Shown in pieces: positions 8,140 to 16,567 of a stretch of 59,298 bases of DNA (positions are counted from its first letter, which is position 1; the number at the start of each line of letters is the position of its first letter). Position numbers and translations under genes: made by a program. The stretch is from an uncultured delta proteobacterium (lineage in GTDB: Bacteria > Desulfobacterota > Syntrophia > Syntrophales > UBA8958). Below the pieces are notes generated by a model. The model did not search any database and was not told the DNA's origin. It saw nothing but the letters and a program-made list of their open reading frames with translations. Location of the stretch: contig CAISJV010000026.1 of the NCBI GenBank assembly GCA_903885795.1, positions 1 through 59,298 of the forward strand, in the 5' to 3' direction.

Positions 8140-9065
8140 AGTCAGTCGTTTTTGCCTACCACAACATGGGCGTCACCGGCCTGGAGGCCCTTCTGCGCAA
8201 TGGGTTTAAAGTCGGGACGATATTTTCACATGAAGACGATCCTGGAGAGAAATGCTGGTTCGCCTCTGTCGCCGACTGGGCAAAGAGCAGAGATATTCCT
8301 TTTTTATGTCCCGAGGATGTCAACAAAAAGGAGTGGATCGGGCATATCGCCACCCTGGCTCCGGATATGATATTTTCATTCTACTATCGAAAAATGCTCT
8401 GCCAGGAAATACTTGATATACCCACAGCCGGGGCTTATAACCTCCACGGTTCCCTGCTTCCCGCCTACCGGGGCCGCGTTCCTGTCAATTGGGTTTTAGT
8501 GAATGGGGAAAAGCAGACCGGTGTGACCCTCCATAGCATGGTTGTCAAACCCGACGCTGGAGAGATGGTTGGTCAAAAGGTGGTGGATATTGCCTTTGAA
8601 GACACGGCTGCTAGTTTGTATGACAAGCTGTGTCAAGCATCATCTTTGCTGTTGGACGAGGTTCTGCCCCTGATTCGCACTGGCAGGGCGCCTCGCATGG
8701 TTCAGGATGCGGGCAAGGCCTCTTATTTCGGTGGCAGGAAACCAGAAGATGGTCTCATAAACTGGTCATGGACGGCGATCAGGATCTATAACCTTATCCG
8801 GGCTGTGACCGATCCCTATCCAGGGGCCTACTCATTGCTACCGGACGGGACAAAGGTGCTTATCTGGTGGGGTCTGCCGGAGGCGGGATCAGAAACCGGC
8901 GATGCGGGAACCGTGGTGGTTGATAACGCAGAAGAAAATGTTTATGTCGTATCCGGCGACGGGAGAATCCGCCTGCTGGATATTGAAGTCAATGGCAGTA
9001 GAATCAAGAATGGCGAGATATGGCAATATTTCCGGCACTATATAAATATGCCAGTGCTGAAATAA
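8136..9065 (+). CDS. arnA: UDP-4-amino-4-deoxy-L-arabinose formyltransferase (separate ArnA N-terminal half)
   Basis: This 309-aa protein matches only the N-terminal formyltransferase half of the bifunctional E. coli ArnA. It adds a formyl group from 10-formyl-tetrahydrofolate to UDP-amino-arabinose. Asn102, His104 and Asp140, in YNLHGSLLPAYRGR and LHSMVVKPDAGEM, fall at the same residue numbers I recall for the ArnA formyltransferase catalytic residues. The C-terminal 100 residues form the usual OB-like domain (KASYFGGRKPEDGLINW). The start is GTG at 8136, overlapping the arnC stop. The decarboxylase half is a separate gene 41 bp downstream, so ArnA is split here. Confidence 0.9.
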   Translation: MKSVVFAYHNMGVTGLEALLRNGFKVGTIFSHEDDPGEKCWFASVADWAKSRDIPFLCPEDVNKKEWIGHIATLAPDMIFSFYYRKMLCQEILDIPTAGAYNLHGSLLPAYRGRVPVNWVLVNGEKQTGVTLHSMVVKPDAGEMVGQKVVDIAFEDTAASLYDKLCQASSLLLDEVLPLIRTGRAPRMVQDAGKASYFGGRKPEDGLINWSWTAIRIYNLIRAVTDPYPGAYSLLPDGTKVLIWWGLPEAGSETGDAGTVVVDNAEENVYVVSGDGRIRLLDIEVNGSRIKNGEIWQYFRHYINMPVLK

Positions 9066-9106
9066 TCCCCCTGGATGGGGAGGAAGAAAAGAGAGTAAGA
9101 AAAATT

Positions 9107-10153
9107 ATGAAAATATTGATTTTAGGGGTTAACGGCTTTATCGGTCATCATCTGACCAATCGTATTCTGGAAACTACGGACTGGACCGTCTATGGCATGG
9201 ACCTCGGCGATGATCGCCTCGATCGAGCCCTGTCCAACCCGCGCTTCCATTTTCTGGAGGGCGATATTGCCATCAACAAGGAATGGATAGAATATCATGT
9301 CAAGAAATGCGACGTCATCATGCCCCTGGTGGCCATTGCCACGCCGAAGCTATATGTGGAAGATCCCATCGGTGTTTACAATCTCGACTTCGAGATGAAT
9401 CTCAACATCATCAAGCAATGCGTTAAATATCGAAAACGGGTCGTATTCCCTTCCACGTCAGAAGTTTACGGGGCCTGTCCCGATCCTGAATTCAGTGAAG
9501 ATGAGAGCTTCCTCGTCGTCGGGCCCATCCAGAAGGAACGGTGGATATATTCCTGCTGCAAGCAGCTTTTAGACCGGGTAATCTACGCCTATGGCACCCG
9601 GGGACATCTGGAGTTTACCCTGTTTCGCCCCTTCAACTGGGTCGGGCCCCGTCTCGATTCCCTTTTTACCGCCAAAGAAGGCAGCTCCCGGGTAGTAACC
9701 CAGTTTATTGCCGAGCTCCTTATGAAGCGGCCTATCACTTTGGTGGACGGAGGGCACCAGAAACGCTGCTTTACCTACGTGGATGACGGGATTTCAGCCC
9801 TCATGAAAATCCTTGAGAATAAGGATGATTGCTGTAAAAACGAGATCATCAACATCGGCAATCCGGAAAACGACTGCTCCGTCAAGGAATTGGCCCACCT
9901 GATGAAAAAAATATTCATGGACCATCCCCGCCATCGTCGGGACGACGAGTATTCAGACATCGTCGAGGTTCCGGCGGTAGAATTCTACGGAAAGGGTTAT
10001 CAGGACATTTACACACGTAAACCAAGCATCGCCAAGGCCAGAAAGCTCCTCGAATGGGAACCGAAGATTGACCTGGAAGATTCCCTAACCAGAACCATCT
10101 ACTCATTTCTGGAAGAAAATGAAGCGAACCCTGGGACTGAAGATCGACGTTGA
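9107..10153 (+). CDS. arnA: UDP-glucuronate decarboxylase/dehydrogenase (separate ArnA C-terminal half)
   Basis: This protein oxidises and decarboxylates UDP-glucuronate to UDP-4-keto-arabinose with NAD+. With the ATG at 9107 it is 348 aa and starts directly at the Rossmann motif MKILILGVNGFIGHHL (Gly7, Gly10, Gly13). A longer frame from 9020 would overlap the upstream gene and adds no conserved residues. Catalytic features match the ArnA dehydrogenase domain: PSTSEVYG with Ser118 and Glu119, YSCCKQLLDR with Tyr148 and Lys152, and IINIGNPEN plus YGKGYQDI near the C-terminus. It is fused to the formyltransferase in enterobacteria but separate here. It overlaps arnD by 35 bases. Confidence 0.9.
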   Translation: MKILILGVNGFIGHHLTNRILETTDWTVYGMDLGDDRLDRALSNPRFHFLEGDIAINKEWIEYHVKKCDVIMPLVAIATPKLYVEDPIGVYNLDFEMNLNIIKQCVKYRKRVVFPSTSEVYGACPDPEFSEDESFLVVGPIQKERWIYSCCKQLLDRVIYAYGTRGHLEFTLFRPFNWVGPRLDSLFTAKEGSSRVVTQFIAELLMKRPITLVDGGHQKRCFTYVDDGISALMKILENKDDCCKNEIINIGNPENDCSVKELAHLMKKIFMDHPRHRRDDEYSDIVEVPAVEFYGKGYQDIYTRKPSIAKARKLLEWEPKIDLEDSLTRTIYSFLEENEANPGTEDRR

Positions 10154-10979
10154 TACCTACGAGGGGATGAAAAAGGGGGTCCCATGCCTTCTGGACAGCC
10201 TTGCGGAGCTTGCGATCAAGGGAACATTTTATCTGAGCTTGGGCCCGGATGCCTCCGGTCTAGCGGTTCTGCAACTCCTTAAAAACCCACGGTTTCTAAA
10301 GAAGATGCTCCGAAGCAACGCCCCGGGTTTGTATGGCTTCAAAACAGCCCTCTATGGAACCCTGCTGCCGTCGCCGATGATTGCCCTGTCTTTTCCGGGG
10401 CTGGTCAGCCGGATCGTGGCAGAGGGACACGAGGTGCAATTTCATGCCTGGGATCACCGGCGCTGGCAGGATGGCCTGCCCCGGCAATCGGAGCAATGGA
10501 TAAGAGACTGGTTTGACAAGGGGATGACGGCATTTCGGAGCGTAACAGGGCAGAATGCGTCTTCCTTCGGTGCCCCGGCCTGGTTGATAGATGATCGGGT
10601 TCTGAAAATTGTCGGTGATTACGGTTTTAACTATCTGAGTTGTACACGGGCCAGGGAACCCTTTCTCCATGAGGGACTGCTGATACCGGAAATTCCCTCC
10701 GATTTGCCCTGCTTTGAGGAATTGGGCGTGAAAACGGCGGGAGAGAATATTCTTTCCCAACTGGCGGATGGTGGTCTCCATGTCCTCCCCGTTCACGCTG
10801 AGGTCGAGGGGGGCATCTGGAATACCCATTTCATGGAGTTAATGGACGAGATTAAAAAGATGTCCTATACCTTTTCCCGTCTCCATGAGATCAGCGACAG
10901 CTTGAAGCGCAACCAACTGGCAATTCGCAAATATGGGATGGCAATGTTGCCGGGACGTTCCGTTCCCTGCGCCGTCTAG
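10119..10979 (+). CDS. arnD: 4-deoxy-4-formamido-L-arabinose-phosphoundecaprenol deformylase
   Basis: This 286-aa member of the polysaccharide deacetylase (NodB) family removes the formyl group from the lipid-linked sugar and makes transfer irreversible. The start KRTLGLKIDVDTYEGMKKGVP resembles E. coli ArnD. Metal-site residues are visible in IDVDT (Asp10, Asp12) and FHAWDHRRW (His109, His113). KMLRSNAPGLYG and HAEVEGG, both typical of ArnD, follow. It is the last gene of the arn operon; no arnT, arnE or arnF follows. The protein has no membrane anchor, so it should act at the cytoplasmic face. Confidence 0.9.
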   Translation: MKRTLGLKIDVDTYEGMKKGVPCLLDSLAELAIKGTFYLSLGPDASGLAVLQLLKNPRFLKKMLRSNAPGLYGFKTALYGTLLPSPMIALSFPGLVSRIVAEGHEVQFHAWDHRRWQDGLPRQSEQWIRDWFDKGMTAFRSVTGQNASSFGAPAWLIDDRVLKIVGDYGFNYLSCTRAREPFLHEGLLIPEIPSDLPCFEELGVKTAGENILSQLADGGLHVLPVHAEVEGGIWNTHFMELMDEIKKMSYTFSRLHEISDSLKRNQLAIRKYGMAMLPGRSVPCAV

Positions 10980-10982
10980 TTA

Positions 10983-11002
10983 AAAAGCCGCTAGCACGGC
11001 TC
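10983..11002 (-). terminator. Rho-independent terminator for the ygiQ/microprotein unit
   Basis: On the minus strand AGCCG, a six-base loop (TGCTAG) and CGGCT form a short GC stem followed by TTTTTAA. It sits about 95 bases past the stop of the Lys-rich microprotein. The stem is only five pairs, so efficiency is uncertain. On the plus strand the hairpin lacks a T tract. Confidence 0.5.
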
Positions 11003-11094
11003 AGGACGGAATCCAGATTGCACATAAATAGTTGATATGAATGGTTTTCCTGTTTAACGGGAATTACAGAAAAAGGTATCTGCTCTTTCCGATC

Positions 11095-11193
11095 TCATCC
11101 GGCCTTCTTCTGTCTTTTAGCTTCCTTCTTTTCTTTCACCGTTTTGGCAGGCTTTTTCTTGTTTTCTTTTTTGACGTCCTTGTCTTTGCCCAT
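11095..11193 (-). CDS. Lys-rich 32-aa microprotein overlapping the ygiQ 3' end
   Basis: A short frame starts at ATG 11193 behind an excellent ribosome site (AGAGGAGA, eight bases upstream). It codes for MGKDKDVKKENKKKPAKTVK followed by EKKEAKRQKKAG. Nearly half of the residues are Lys, with few hydrophobics, so it should be disordered and nucleic-acid- or ribosome-binding if expressed. It overlaps the last 58 bases of the radical SAM gene in another frame and would be translationally coupled to it. A terminator-like hairpin follows. Function unknown; the ribosome site is the main reason for calling it a gene. Confidence 0.55.
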   Translation of the reverse strand: MGKDKDVKKENKKKPAKTVKEKKEAKRQKKAG

Positions 11194-12935
11194 GATTTAT
11201 TCTCCTCTGTGGTTTGATGATCTTTGGGGTTTCCATACTTGAAACGGGAGTTTTTCACAACCAAAATCTGTTTCTGAAGCTCACGACCGGCCGCCGTTTT
11301 CTCCACAAAAAGACTTCGCCCGGTCAGGGGATTCCGCTCGGTGCAGTACATCAATGTGGAGAGTGTGGAGGGAGCCGGGGTGAAGAGTTGGACATGTTCG
11401 GGGTGGAGAGCCAACTCCCGCTCCGCGAAGCGGCGGAGGGCTTCCATATCCGCCTGTGTACAGCCGGGATGGGCGGCGATGAGGTAGCAAGAGAGAAACT
11501 GTTTCTTGTTTGCATTTGCCGAAAATTTGCGAAAGAGGTCGCGGCACATGAGCAGTGATTCCGTCCCCGGCTTTCCCATAAAAGCGAGGACCCGCTCCTC
11601 GGAATGTTCGGGGGCGATCTTCATTTGTCCGGAAACATGGCGCCCCACGACATCGCGGAGGTAGGGGATGCCGTGCTTCCTGTCGGCCAGAAGGAGGTCG
11701 TGGCGGATTCCCGAGGCGACGATGGCCTGCTTGACGCCGGGAACCTTTCTTAGCTTGCCGAGGAGGGAGATCTGGGGGCCGTGATCAGGACGCAGGTTTT
11801 CACAAACGACGGGATAGAGACAGCGCCGATCCGGGCAGGCGCCGTGGACGAGCTTCTTTTTACATTCAAATCCGTACATATTCGCCGTAGGTCCCCCCAC
11901 ATCGAGGATGTAACCCTTGAAACCGGGGAGGGAGGCGATAACCGATGCCTCCCGGAGAATGGACGCCTCGCTGCGGGAGCTGACGGTTCGCCCTTCGTGA
12001 ACGGTGATGGCACAGAAGTGACATTCTCCGTAGCAGCCCCGGTGGGTGGGGATGGAAAAGCGGATTGTCTGGAGCGCCCGGACCTCGCCCTCCTGGTGGT
12101 GTTTTGGGTGGACCGCCCTCTCGAAGTTCATCCCATAAACATCGTCCATTTCCGCCGCGCTGAGGGGCAGGGCCGGGGGGTTGTGGATCAGCCAGCGGGT
12201 GTCCTGCTTCTGGCAGAGTCCTGATGCCGTCCGGGCATCCTGGTGACTGTAGAAGGTGAGAAACATCTTCTCAAACGCCGCTGGGTCTACCGCCGCCTCT
12301 TCCCAGGAAGGGAGTTCCAGAAAGCCCGGTTTTATCTCTGCCGCGGCATAACAAATGCCCTTCACATCCCAGAATTTCCGTCCCTCGCGGAGCCGGTGGG
12401 CAAGATCCAGCACTGTATTATCACCCATGCCGTAAACGATGATATCCGCCTTCGCGTCCATCAGGATGGATCGCCTCACCCGGTGCGACCAGAAGTCATA
12501 ATGGGCGATCCGCCGGAGACTTGCCTCGATTCCGCCCAGGACAATGGGTTTTGTGTTTCGGAAGTGACGACGTATCAGATTGGCATAGGCGATCACCGCA
12601 CGATCGGGGCGGCGGTTGTTGACTCCCCCGGCGGTAAAATCATCTCCCTGGCGCTTCTTCCCCGAAGCGGTGTGGTTGGCGATCAGGGAGTCGATGCAGC
12701 CGCCGGTGACGCCCCAGAATAGCTCCGGTTCGCCGAGACGGGTGATGTCCGCGCCGGAGTCAATGTCCGGCTGGGGGATGATTCCCACCCGGTAGCCGGC
12801 GGCAAGGAGACGCTGGCCAATGACGGAGATGCCTACATAGGGGCTGTCAATGTAGGCGTCTCCGGTGATCAGGATTACATCTAGCCGCGTCCAGTCGCAG
12901 GCGAGTACTTCTTCAGGGGTGACGGGCAGAAACAC
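11136..12935 (-). CDS. YgiQ-family radical SAM protein
   Basis: This 599-aa cytoplasmic protein starts at GTG 12935. The N-terminal third resembles a B12-binding-like UPF0313 domain (ILITGDAYIDSPYVGISVIG; VLGGIEASLRRIAHYDFW). The radical SAM cluster motif is CYGECHFC (Cys301, Cys305, Cys308). A second conserved Cys-containing region, CKKKLVHGACPDRRCLYPVVC, follows within about 80 residues, as in other YgiQ proteins. The C-terminus ends in a Lys/Arg-rich tail that overlaps the microprotein gene. It is shorter than E. coli YgiQ (about 739 aa). The substrate of this widely conserved family is not known to me. The gene lies tail-to-tail with the arn operon. Confidence 0.85.
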   Translation of the reverse strand: MFLPVTPEEVLACDWTRLDVILITGDAYIDSPYVGISVIGQRLLAAGYRVGIIPQPDIDSGADITRLGEPELFWGVTGGCIDSLIANHTASGKKRQGDDFTAGGVNNRRPDRAVIAYANLIRRHFRNTKPIVLGGIEASLRRIAHYDFWSHRVRRSILMDAKADIIVYGMGDNTVLDLAHRLREGRKFWDVKGICYAAAEIKPGFLELPSWEEAAVDPAAFEKMFLTFYSHQDARTASGLCQKQDTRWLIHNPPALPLSAAEMDDVYGMNFERAVHPKHHQEGEVRALQTIRFSIPTHRGCYGECHFCAITVHEGRTVSSRSEASILREASVIASLPGFKGYILDVGGPTANMYGFECKKKLVHGACPDRRCLYPVVCENLRPDHGPQISLLGKLRKVPGVKQAIVASGIRHDLLLADRKHGIPYLRDVVGRHVSGQMKIAPEHSEERVLAFMGKPGTESLLMCRDLFRKFSANANKKQFLSCYLIAAHPGCTQADMEALRRFAERELALHPEHVQLFTPAPSTLSTLMYCTERNPLTGRSLFVEKTAAGRELQKQILVVKNSRFKYGNPKDHQTTEENKSWAKTRTSKKKTRKSLPKR

Positions 12936-12965
12936 AGCAGCCTTGTTCCTTTTTTAGCAATTTGT

Positions 12966-13004
12966 CCCCTCCCCTCCAAGGGGAGGGTTAGGGTGGGGAT
13001 GGGG
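12966..13004. repeat. Dispersed GC-rich palindromic repeat, copy 1 of 4
   Basis: The core is a hairpin CCCTCC-CC-TTGG/CCAAGG-GG-AGGG with a TTAGGGTGGGGATGGGG arm. Related copies lie at 26053-26091, 50978-51015 and 55202-55240, always between genes. Confidence 0.75.
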
Positions 13005-13110
13005 TTAAAAAACCATAATTGTCTCCCCATTGACAAATTGTCATGAAACGGCCGCAAAGATCAAGGGTTTTTGTCATTGCCACGCGCCCTTTTCAAGATC
13101 TCGGAAACTA

Positions 13111-13293
13111 AGAGTTTGTCCGTAAATAATCCTTACCAGCTCGCATCCCATCTTCAGGCCATCTTTTCCCGTGTCTCAATCGTAAAATCCTCAACGTAGC
13201 GCTGCTACGCCTGTGGTTTTACTCAATCCACACAGTAAAATCTGACATAAATCTGGGCGCGATCTCTGGCAACGTTATTCAGGGACAAGCTCT
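13111..13293. repeat. MITE-like element with terminal inverted repeats, 183 bp
   Basis: The left end reads AGAGTTTGTCCGTAAATAA and the reverse complement of the right end reads AGAGCTTGTCCCTGAATAA, matching at 16 of 19 positions. The middle folds into a long imperfect hairpin around 13182-13222, whose tip is the perfect CGTAGC-GCT-GCTACG (13195-13209). It has no coding capacity. The shape (inverted ends, internal hairpin, under 200 bp) is that of a non-autonomous transposable element. No parent transposase is seen in the window. Confidence 0.6.
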
Positions 13294-13363
13294 AAACTGA
13301 TTTTAATTTGACACAACAGGACTTTTCTTATATTCCTATCACGAAAAAATAAGGAGAAAAATC

Positions 13364-13912
13364 ATGAATCCAAGTGAATGTATTCTTTATAGCGGCGGCG
13401 CCAATGGGGCGGAGACCGAGTTCGGCTGCGGGGCGGAGAGGCATGGCGTCCAGGAGGTCAACTACGGCTTTGAAGGTCATCAGATGGAACGCGTCCGCGG
13501 AATCAGGATATTGACCACTGAGGAGCTGGAACGCAAAGATGTCAGCATGACCTATGTATCCAAACTCATGCACCGCAGCTACTCCACAGCCCCCATTTTT
13601 CGTAAGGTGCTGCAGAGCATCTGCTGGCAGGTCACCGGTGGTCAGGAGGTTTTTGTTATTGGCCAGATCATGGCTGACGATACGATCAAGGGCGGAACCG
13701 GATGGGGGGCGGAGTACGCCAAGTTCTGCAATAAGCCGCTCTACGTTTTTGATCAGGAGCAAAACGCCTGGTTCAGCTGGGTAAAAGCCCTTTGGAAACC
13801 GTCAGCCGCACCGCTCATCACTCAAAAGCATTTCACCGGCACCGGCACCAGGTTCCTCAAAGAAAACGGAACAAAAGCCATCGCCGATCTGTTTGAAAGA
13901 TCCTTCAAATAA
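13364..13912 (+). CDS. SLOG/Rossmann-like protein of unknown function
   Basis: This 182-aa cytoplasmic protein is not recognised by name. It starts behind AAGGAGAAA. The N-terminal ILYSGGANGAETEFG (about 7-21) is a glycine-rich nucleotide-loop motif like those of SLOG/LOG-type folds (DprA, YpsA, TRPM N-terminal domains). Around 110-130 comes GQIMADDTIKGGTGWGAEYA, a second Gly-rich segment, then KPLYVFDQEQNAWF. The alternation of strands and helices fits a Rossmann-like fold binding a nucleotide-derived ligand. No catalytic residues can be named. The gene stands alone and converges with the spermidine-synthase-like gene eight bases after its stop. Confidence 0.65.
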   Translation: MNPSECILYSGGANGAETEFGCGAERHGVQEVNYGFEGHQMERVRGIRILTTEELERKDVSMTYVSKLMHRSYSTAPIFRKVLQSICWQVTGGQEVFVIGQIMADDTIKGGTGWGAEYAKFCNKPLYVFDQEQNAWFSWVKALWKPSAAPLITQKHFTGTGTRFLKENGTKAIADLFERSFK

Positions 13913-13919
13913 AAAGTCG

Positions 13920-16103
13920 TCAGATAACTAGAAAAGACAAGAGAATTATCGCACTGACAATCTGGACGGGAATATCGAGTCCCGTCGCCGGAATCAGGAG
14001 CAGTCCCCCGAGGATCGCTCCTGATCCGCCGCCGATAAGATCAGCGGCGTAGAGTGGGGAGATCAGGGAGGGCCCTTCTGTGGCATCGGCAAGGGTGGCG
14101 TAGGCAAAGAGGGCGCCCGTAAAAAAGCCGGTAAAAACAAGCAGGCAGGCCATGAGAAGTAATCCGGCGCCACCATCCCGGATGAGGATAAAGTAAATAA
14201 GTATCGTCAGGGTAAAAAATCCCCCCAACAGCACCCCGCCCCAGCGCCGATTGGGAAGGGAAAGGCAGCGTGGCAGGAGAATGGCCCCCAAGGCCATTCC
14301 GGCCATGAAACATGCGATCAGCAGGCCGATATCCTGGTAAAGGGCGCCGTCTTTGACCTGGTAATGAAGGAGCAGTACATTTTGCAGGATCATCCCGCAA
14401 AAGCCGGCCACGCCCGCCAGGAATATACGTTTAATAGACGGATAAGATCGGGCCAGGAAGAAGGCGCCGGCCATGACTGCCAGGGAAAGCAGGACGGCCG
14501 GCAGGGGTAGGGTGACGTCCAGGAAAGAAGCCCGGGGGAAAAACTTGGATAGCCAGATCTGGAGTGTGTACCGGTAACAGACAGGCTGGATGTCGCTGTT
14601 GGGGGAAATGACAGTTGTCTCCAGGATCTGCCTGATCTCCTGAAACCGGTCGTTGGTAAAGAGATAGTTGATAAACGGCGGCCGCACCATGCGGGCGGAA
14701 ATCTGACGGGACTGCCAGCGCACGATGAGGGGCGCCGCGTCTTTGGCCAGGGGAGTTGCAGCGGCAGTGACAATGTTTGTTGTTCCCGGCAGGAAGAGGA
14801 CGTGGGGGAAAACGGACTTTAACGCCCCGTAGATGCTGGTCATGCGGTACGTCAGGGGCAGGGGCCAGATGTTTTCGGCCGAGCGGAGTCGCAATCCCAT
14901 GACGCCTCCGGGATGGAGCCGGGCGGCACAGGCCTGGAAAAACTCCCGGGTGTAGAAGCGGTTGGTCTGTCCCGATGCCGGGTCCGGCATGGCGACGAGG
15001 ATCAGATCATAGGCACCGCTGTGGCGCAAAAAATCGCGGGGATCGGCAAAGATCAAACGGACCGGTGGTGTGGTCAGGGACCTCTGTCGCTGCGGGGGCA
15101 TGTGTCGTGACACCATCTGGACCATTTTTGAGTTGAGTTCTACCACATCTATCTTCTCTGCCGGATGTTGCCGGAGGGCCTCCACCAGCCCTTCCGTTCC
15201 CCCGCCCAGCAACAGAACCATACGGGGATGGGGATGCTGTAGCGCTATCAGGTGGGCGAAGGTTTCTCCTTCCGTACCTTCCGTTTCAAAAGACAAAACG
15301 TCGTTTTCAAAGACCGCCGCCTGGCCGGACAGACCGGTAACGGTGATCCGTCCGTAAGCTGTATCCTGACTTTCCACAATGTGAGGGTGGTTCCAGCCGA
15401 TTGTCTTCCGATCCAGCCAGGACGTCCAGTTAAGGGCGACAAGGCAGCATACGGATATGATAAGGGCCAACTTCCAAGCCTTGGAATGTACCAAAGGTCT
15501 CGACCTTTCTGTTTTCCTCAGGAAGATCAACGGGGTCAAGGCGATAAAAGCGCTGCCGAGCAGAGTTGCCGATAAAACGGGGATATCAAATTTCAGGAAG
15601 AGGGTGGAAAGGATGCCCCCGGCCAGGGTGCCGAGACTTTCGATACCGTAAGCCAGAGCCAAGCTCCTTTGAGATCTTTGAATTTTGTCATTACTCTCCC
15701 TTTCCTTGTCCGGATTTTCATTGATATAAATCGTCGCGGCCAGGGGAAAAAGGAAACCTGCCAGCAATCCGACGGGAAAAAGAGCAAGGATCGGGACGAG
15801 AAGTTGTTGATAAAAAAGCAGATATGCCCCCGGAACGCCTGCAAATATCAATCGGCTGGCACGGATGCAGAAGACGTCAAGAGGAAGGAGAACCGCAAGG
15901 CAGAGAAAAGCGAAGGTCATGGCCCCAGCCGTGGCGATGCGATAGCGACTGATCATGGCCCCAGCAGCAGTGAAGAAAAGCCATATGCCCAGAGCGAAAA
16001 GATAAATCAGCTCCACGCCATAGAAGGCTACGGCAAGTTCCCGGAGGAGAATAACCTGGATCAGGAGGGAGATGAGGCCGATATTGAACAGGATTAACTG
16101 CAT
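13920..16103 (-). CDS. Membrane protein with spermidine-synthase-like methyltransferase domain
   Basis: This 727-aa protein has three parts. Residues 1-225 hold about six membrane helices, beginning LILFNIGLISLLIQVILLRELAVA. Residues about 240-450 form an aminopropyltransferase-like Rossmann domain with VLLLGGGTEGLVEAL (297-310), the acidic VELN (321-324) and YDLILVAMPDPASGQTNRFY (365-384). Residues about 520-727 hold a second set of roughly seven helices. Fused membrane/SpeE-like proteins of this layout are common in anaerobes and are often annotated as spermidine synthase. The polyamine-site residues are not clearly conserved here (PDPASGQ in place of the usual D-x-DP-x-GP), so the substrate is open. 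Confidence 0.8.
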   Translation of the reverse strand: MQLILFNIGLISLLIQVILLRELAVAFYGVELIYLFALGIWLFFTAAGAMISRYRIATAGAMTFAFLCLAVLLPLDVFCIRASRLIFAGVPGAYLLFYQQLLVPILALFPVGLLAGFLFPLAATIYINENPDKERESNDKIQRSQRSLALAYGIESLGTLAGGILSTLFLKFDIPVLSATLLGSAFIALTPLIFLRKTERSRPLVHSKAWKLALIISVCCLVALNWTSWLDRKTIGWNHPHIVESQDTAYGRITVTGLSGQAAVFENDVLSFETEGTEGETFAHLIALQHPHPRMVLLLGGGTEGLVEALRQHPAEKIDVVELNSKMVQMVSRHMPPQRQRSLTTPPVRLIFADPRDFLRHSGAYDLILVAMPDPASGQTNRFYTREFFQACAARLHPGGVMGLRLRSAENIWPLPLTYRMTSIYGALKSVFPHVLFLPGTTNIVTAAATPLAKDAAPLIVRWQSRQISARMVRPPFINYLFTNDRFQEIRQILETTVISPNSDIQPVCYRYTLQIWLSKFFPRASFLDVTLPLPAVLLSLAVMAGAFFLARSYPSIKRIFLAGVAGFCGMILQNVLLLHYQVKDGALYQDIGLLIACFMAGMALGAILLPRCLSLPNRRWGGVLLGGFFTLTILIYFILIRDGGAGLLLMACLLVFTGFFTGALFAYATLADATEGPSLISPLYAADLIGGGSGAILGGLLLIPATGLDIPVQIVSAIILLSFLVI

Positions 16104-16245
16104 GGTGTCGTTAATTACTTCCCGCAGCTATTATCGCTTGTCACGATTATTATTGATATCGATTGCCATTTCCTAATATGGCAGGGCTCAGATGCATAAT
16201 ATTGTCTTGTCCAGTATTTTCGAGAGAGGTATACTCTATCAATCC

Positions 16246-16503
16246 TCATTTGAGGCTGTAATTCTTCGCGATAATTTCCAGGATGGCCTTTCTCTCATCC
16301 ACTGATAATATGAGTCCACGAGCTTCCATACCGTAGAGCTGACGTTCCCATTCCACCATGGGGCGCTTTTTTTGATAGACTATTGATGATTTATGGCAGG
16401 TGGAGCACTTCTGTTCGATCAGTTCAGGTTTGCTCGTGCATCCCAGGAGAAGGACCGGGATAATTGTGAATAGACTGAGTCGACTACACAATAAGTTTAT
16501 CAT
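16246..16503 (-). CDS. Small CxxCH lipoprotein, possible monoheme cytochrome c
   Basis: This 85-aa protein has a signal peptide ending in a lipobox (VLLLGC, Cys22), then CSTCHK at about 33-38, which is a CxxCH heme-c attachment motif. The remaining 45 residues are helical and charged and contain MVEWERQLYGMEARG. A Met-rich stretch could supply the distal ligand, as in small cytochromes c. It should be anchored to the outer or inner membrane, facing the periplasm. It lies downstream of the Memo-AMMECR1/AmrS-like pair on the same strand, separated by 64 bp, so it may belong to their operon. Confidence 0.75.
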   Translation of the reverse strand: MINLLCSRLSLFTIIPVLLLGCTSKPELIEQKCSTCHKSSIVYQKKRPMVEWERQLYGMEARGLILSVDERKAILEIIAKNYSLK

Positions 16504-16567
16504 AAATTCCTTTTTGATGGACGCCTGACAAGAGGAATCACTTTATCATTGATATGTCATTAGTTTT

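Larger units (their letters stand above)
12936..13363. other. Intergenic region made largely of two repeat elements
   Basis: This 428-bp gap between divergent genes holds a GC-rich palindromic repeat (12966-13004) and a MITE-like element (13111-13293). The remaining 70 bp before the plus-strand gene hold an AAGGAGAAAAA ribosome site and an AT-rich stretch likely to contain its promoter. Confidence 0.6.

Noticed and set aside
9020-9106. An extended N-terminus for the decarboxylase half of ArnA
   Set aside because: It overlaps the formyltransferase gene and adds 29 residues ahead of the Rossmann motif with no conserved features.
12966-13004. GC-rich repeats as CRISPR repeats
   Set aside because: Copies are single, tens of kilobases apart and palindromic, without spacers or cas genes.
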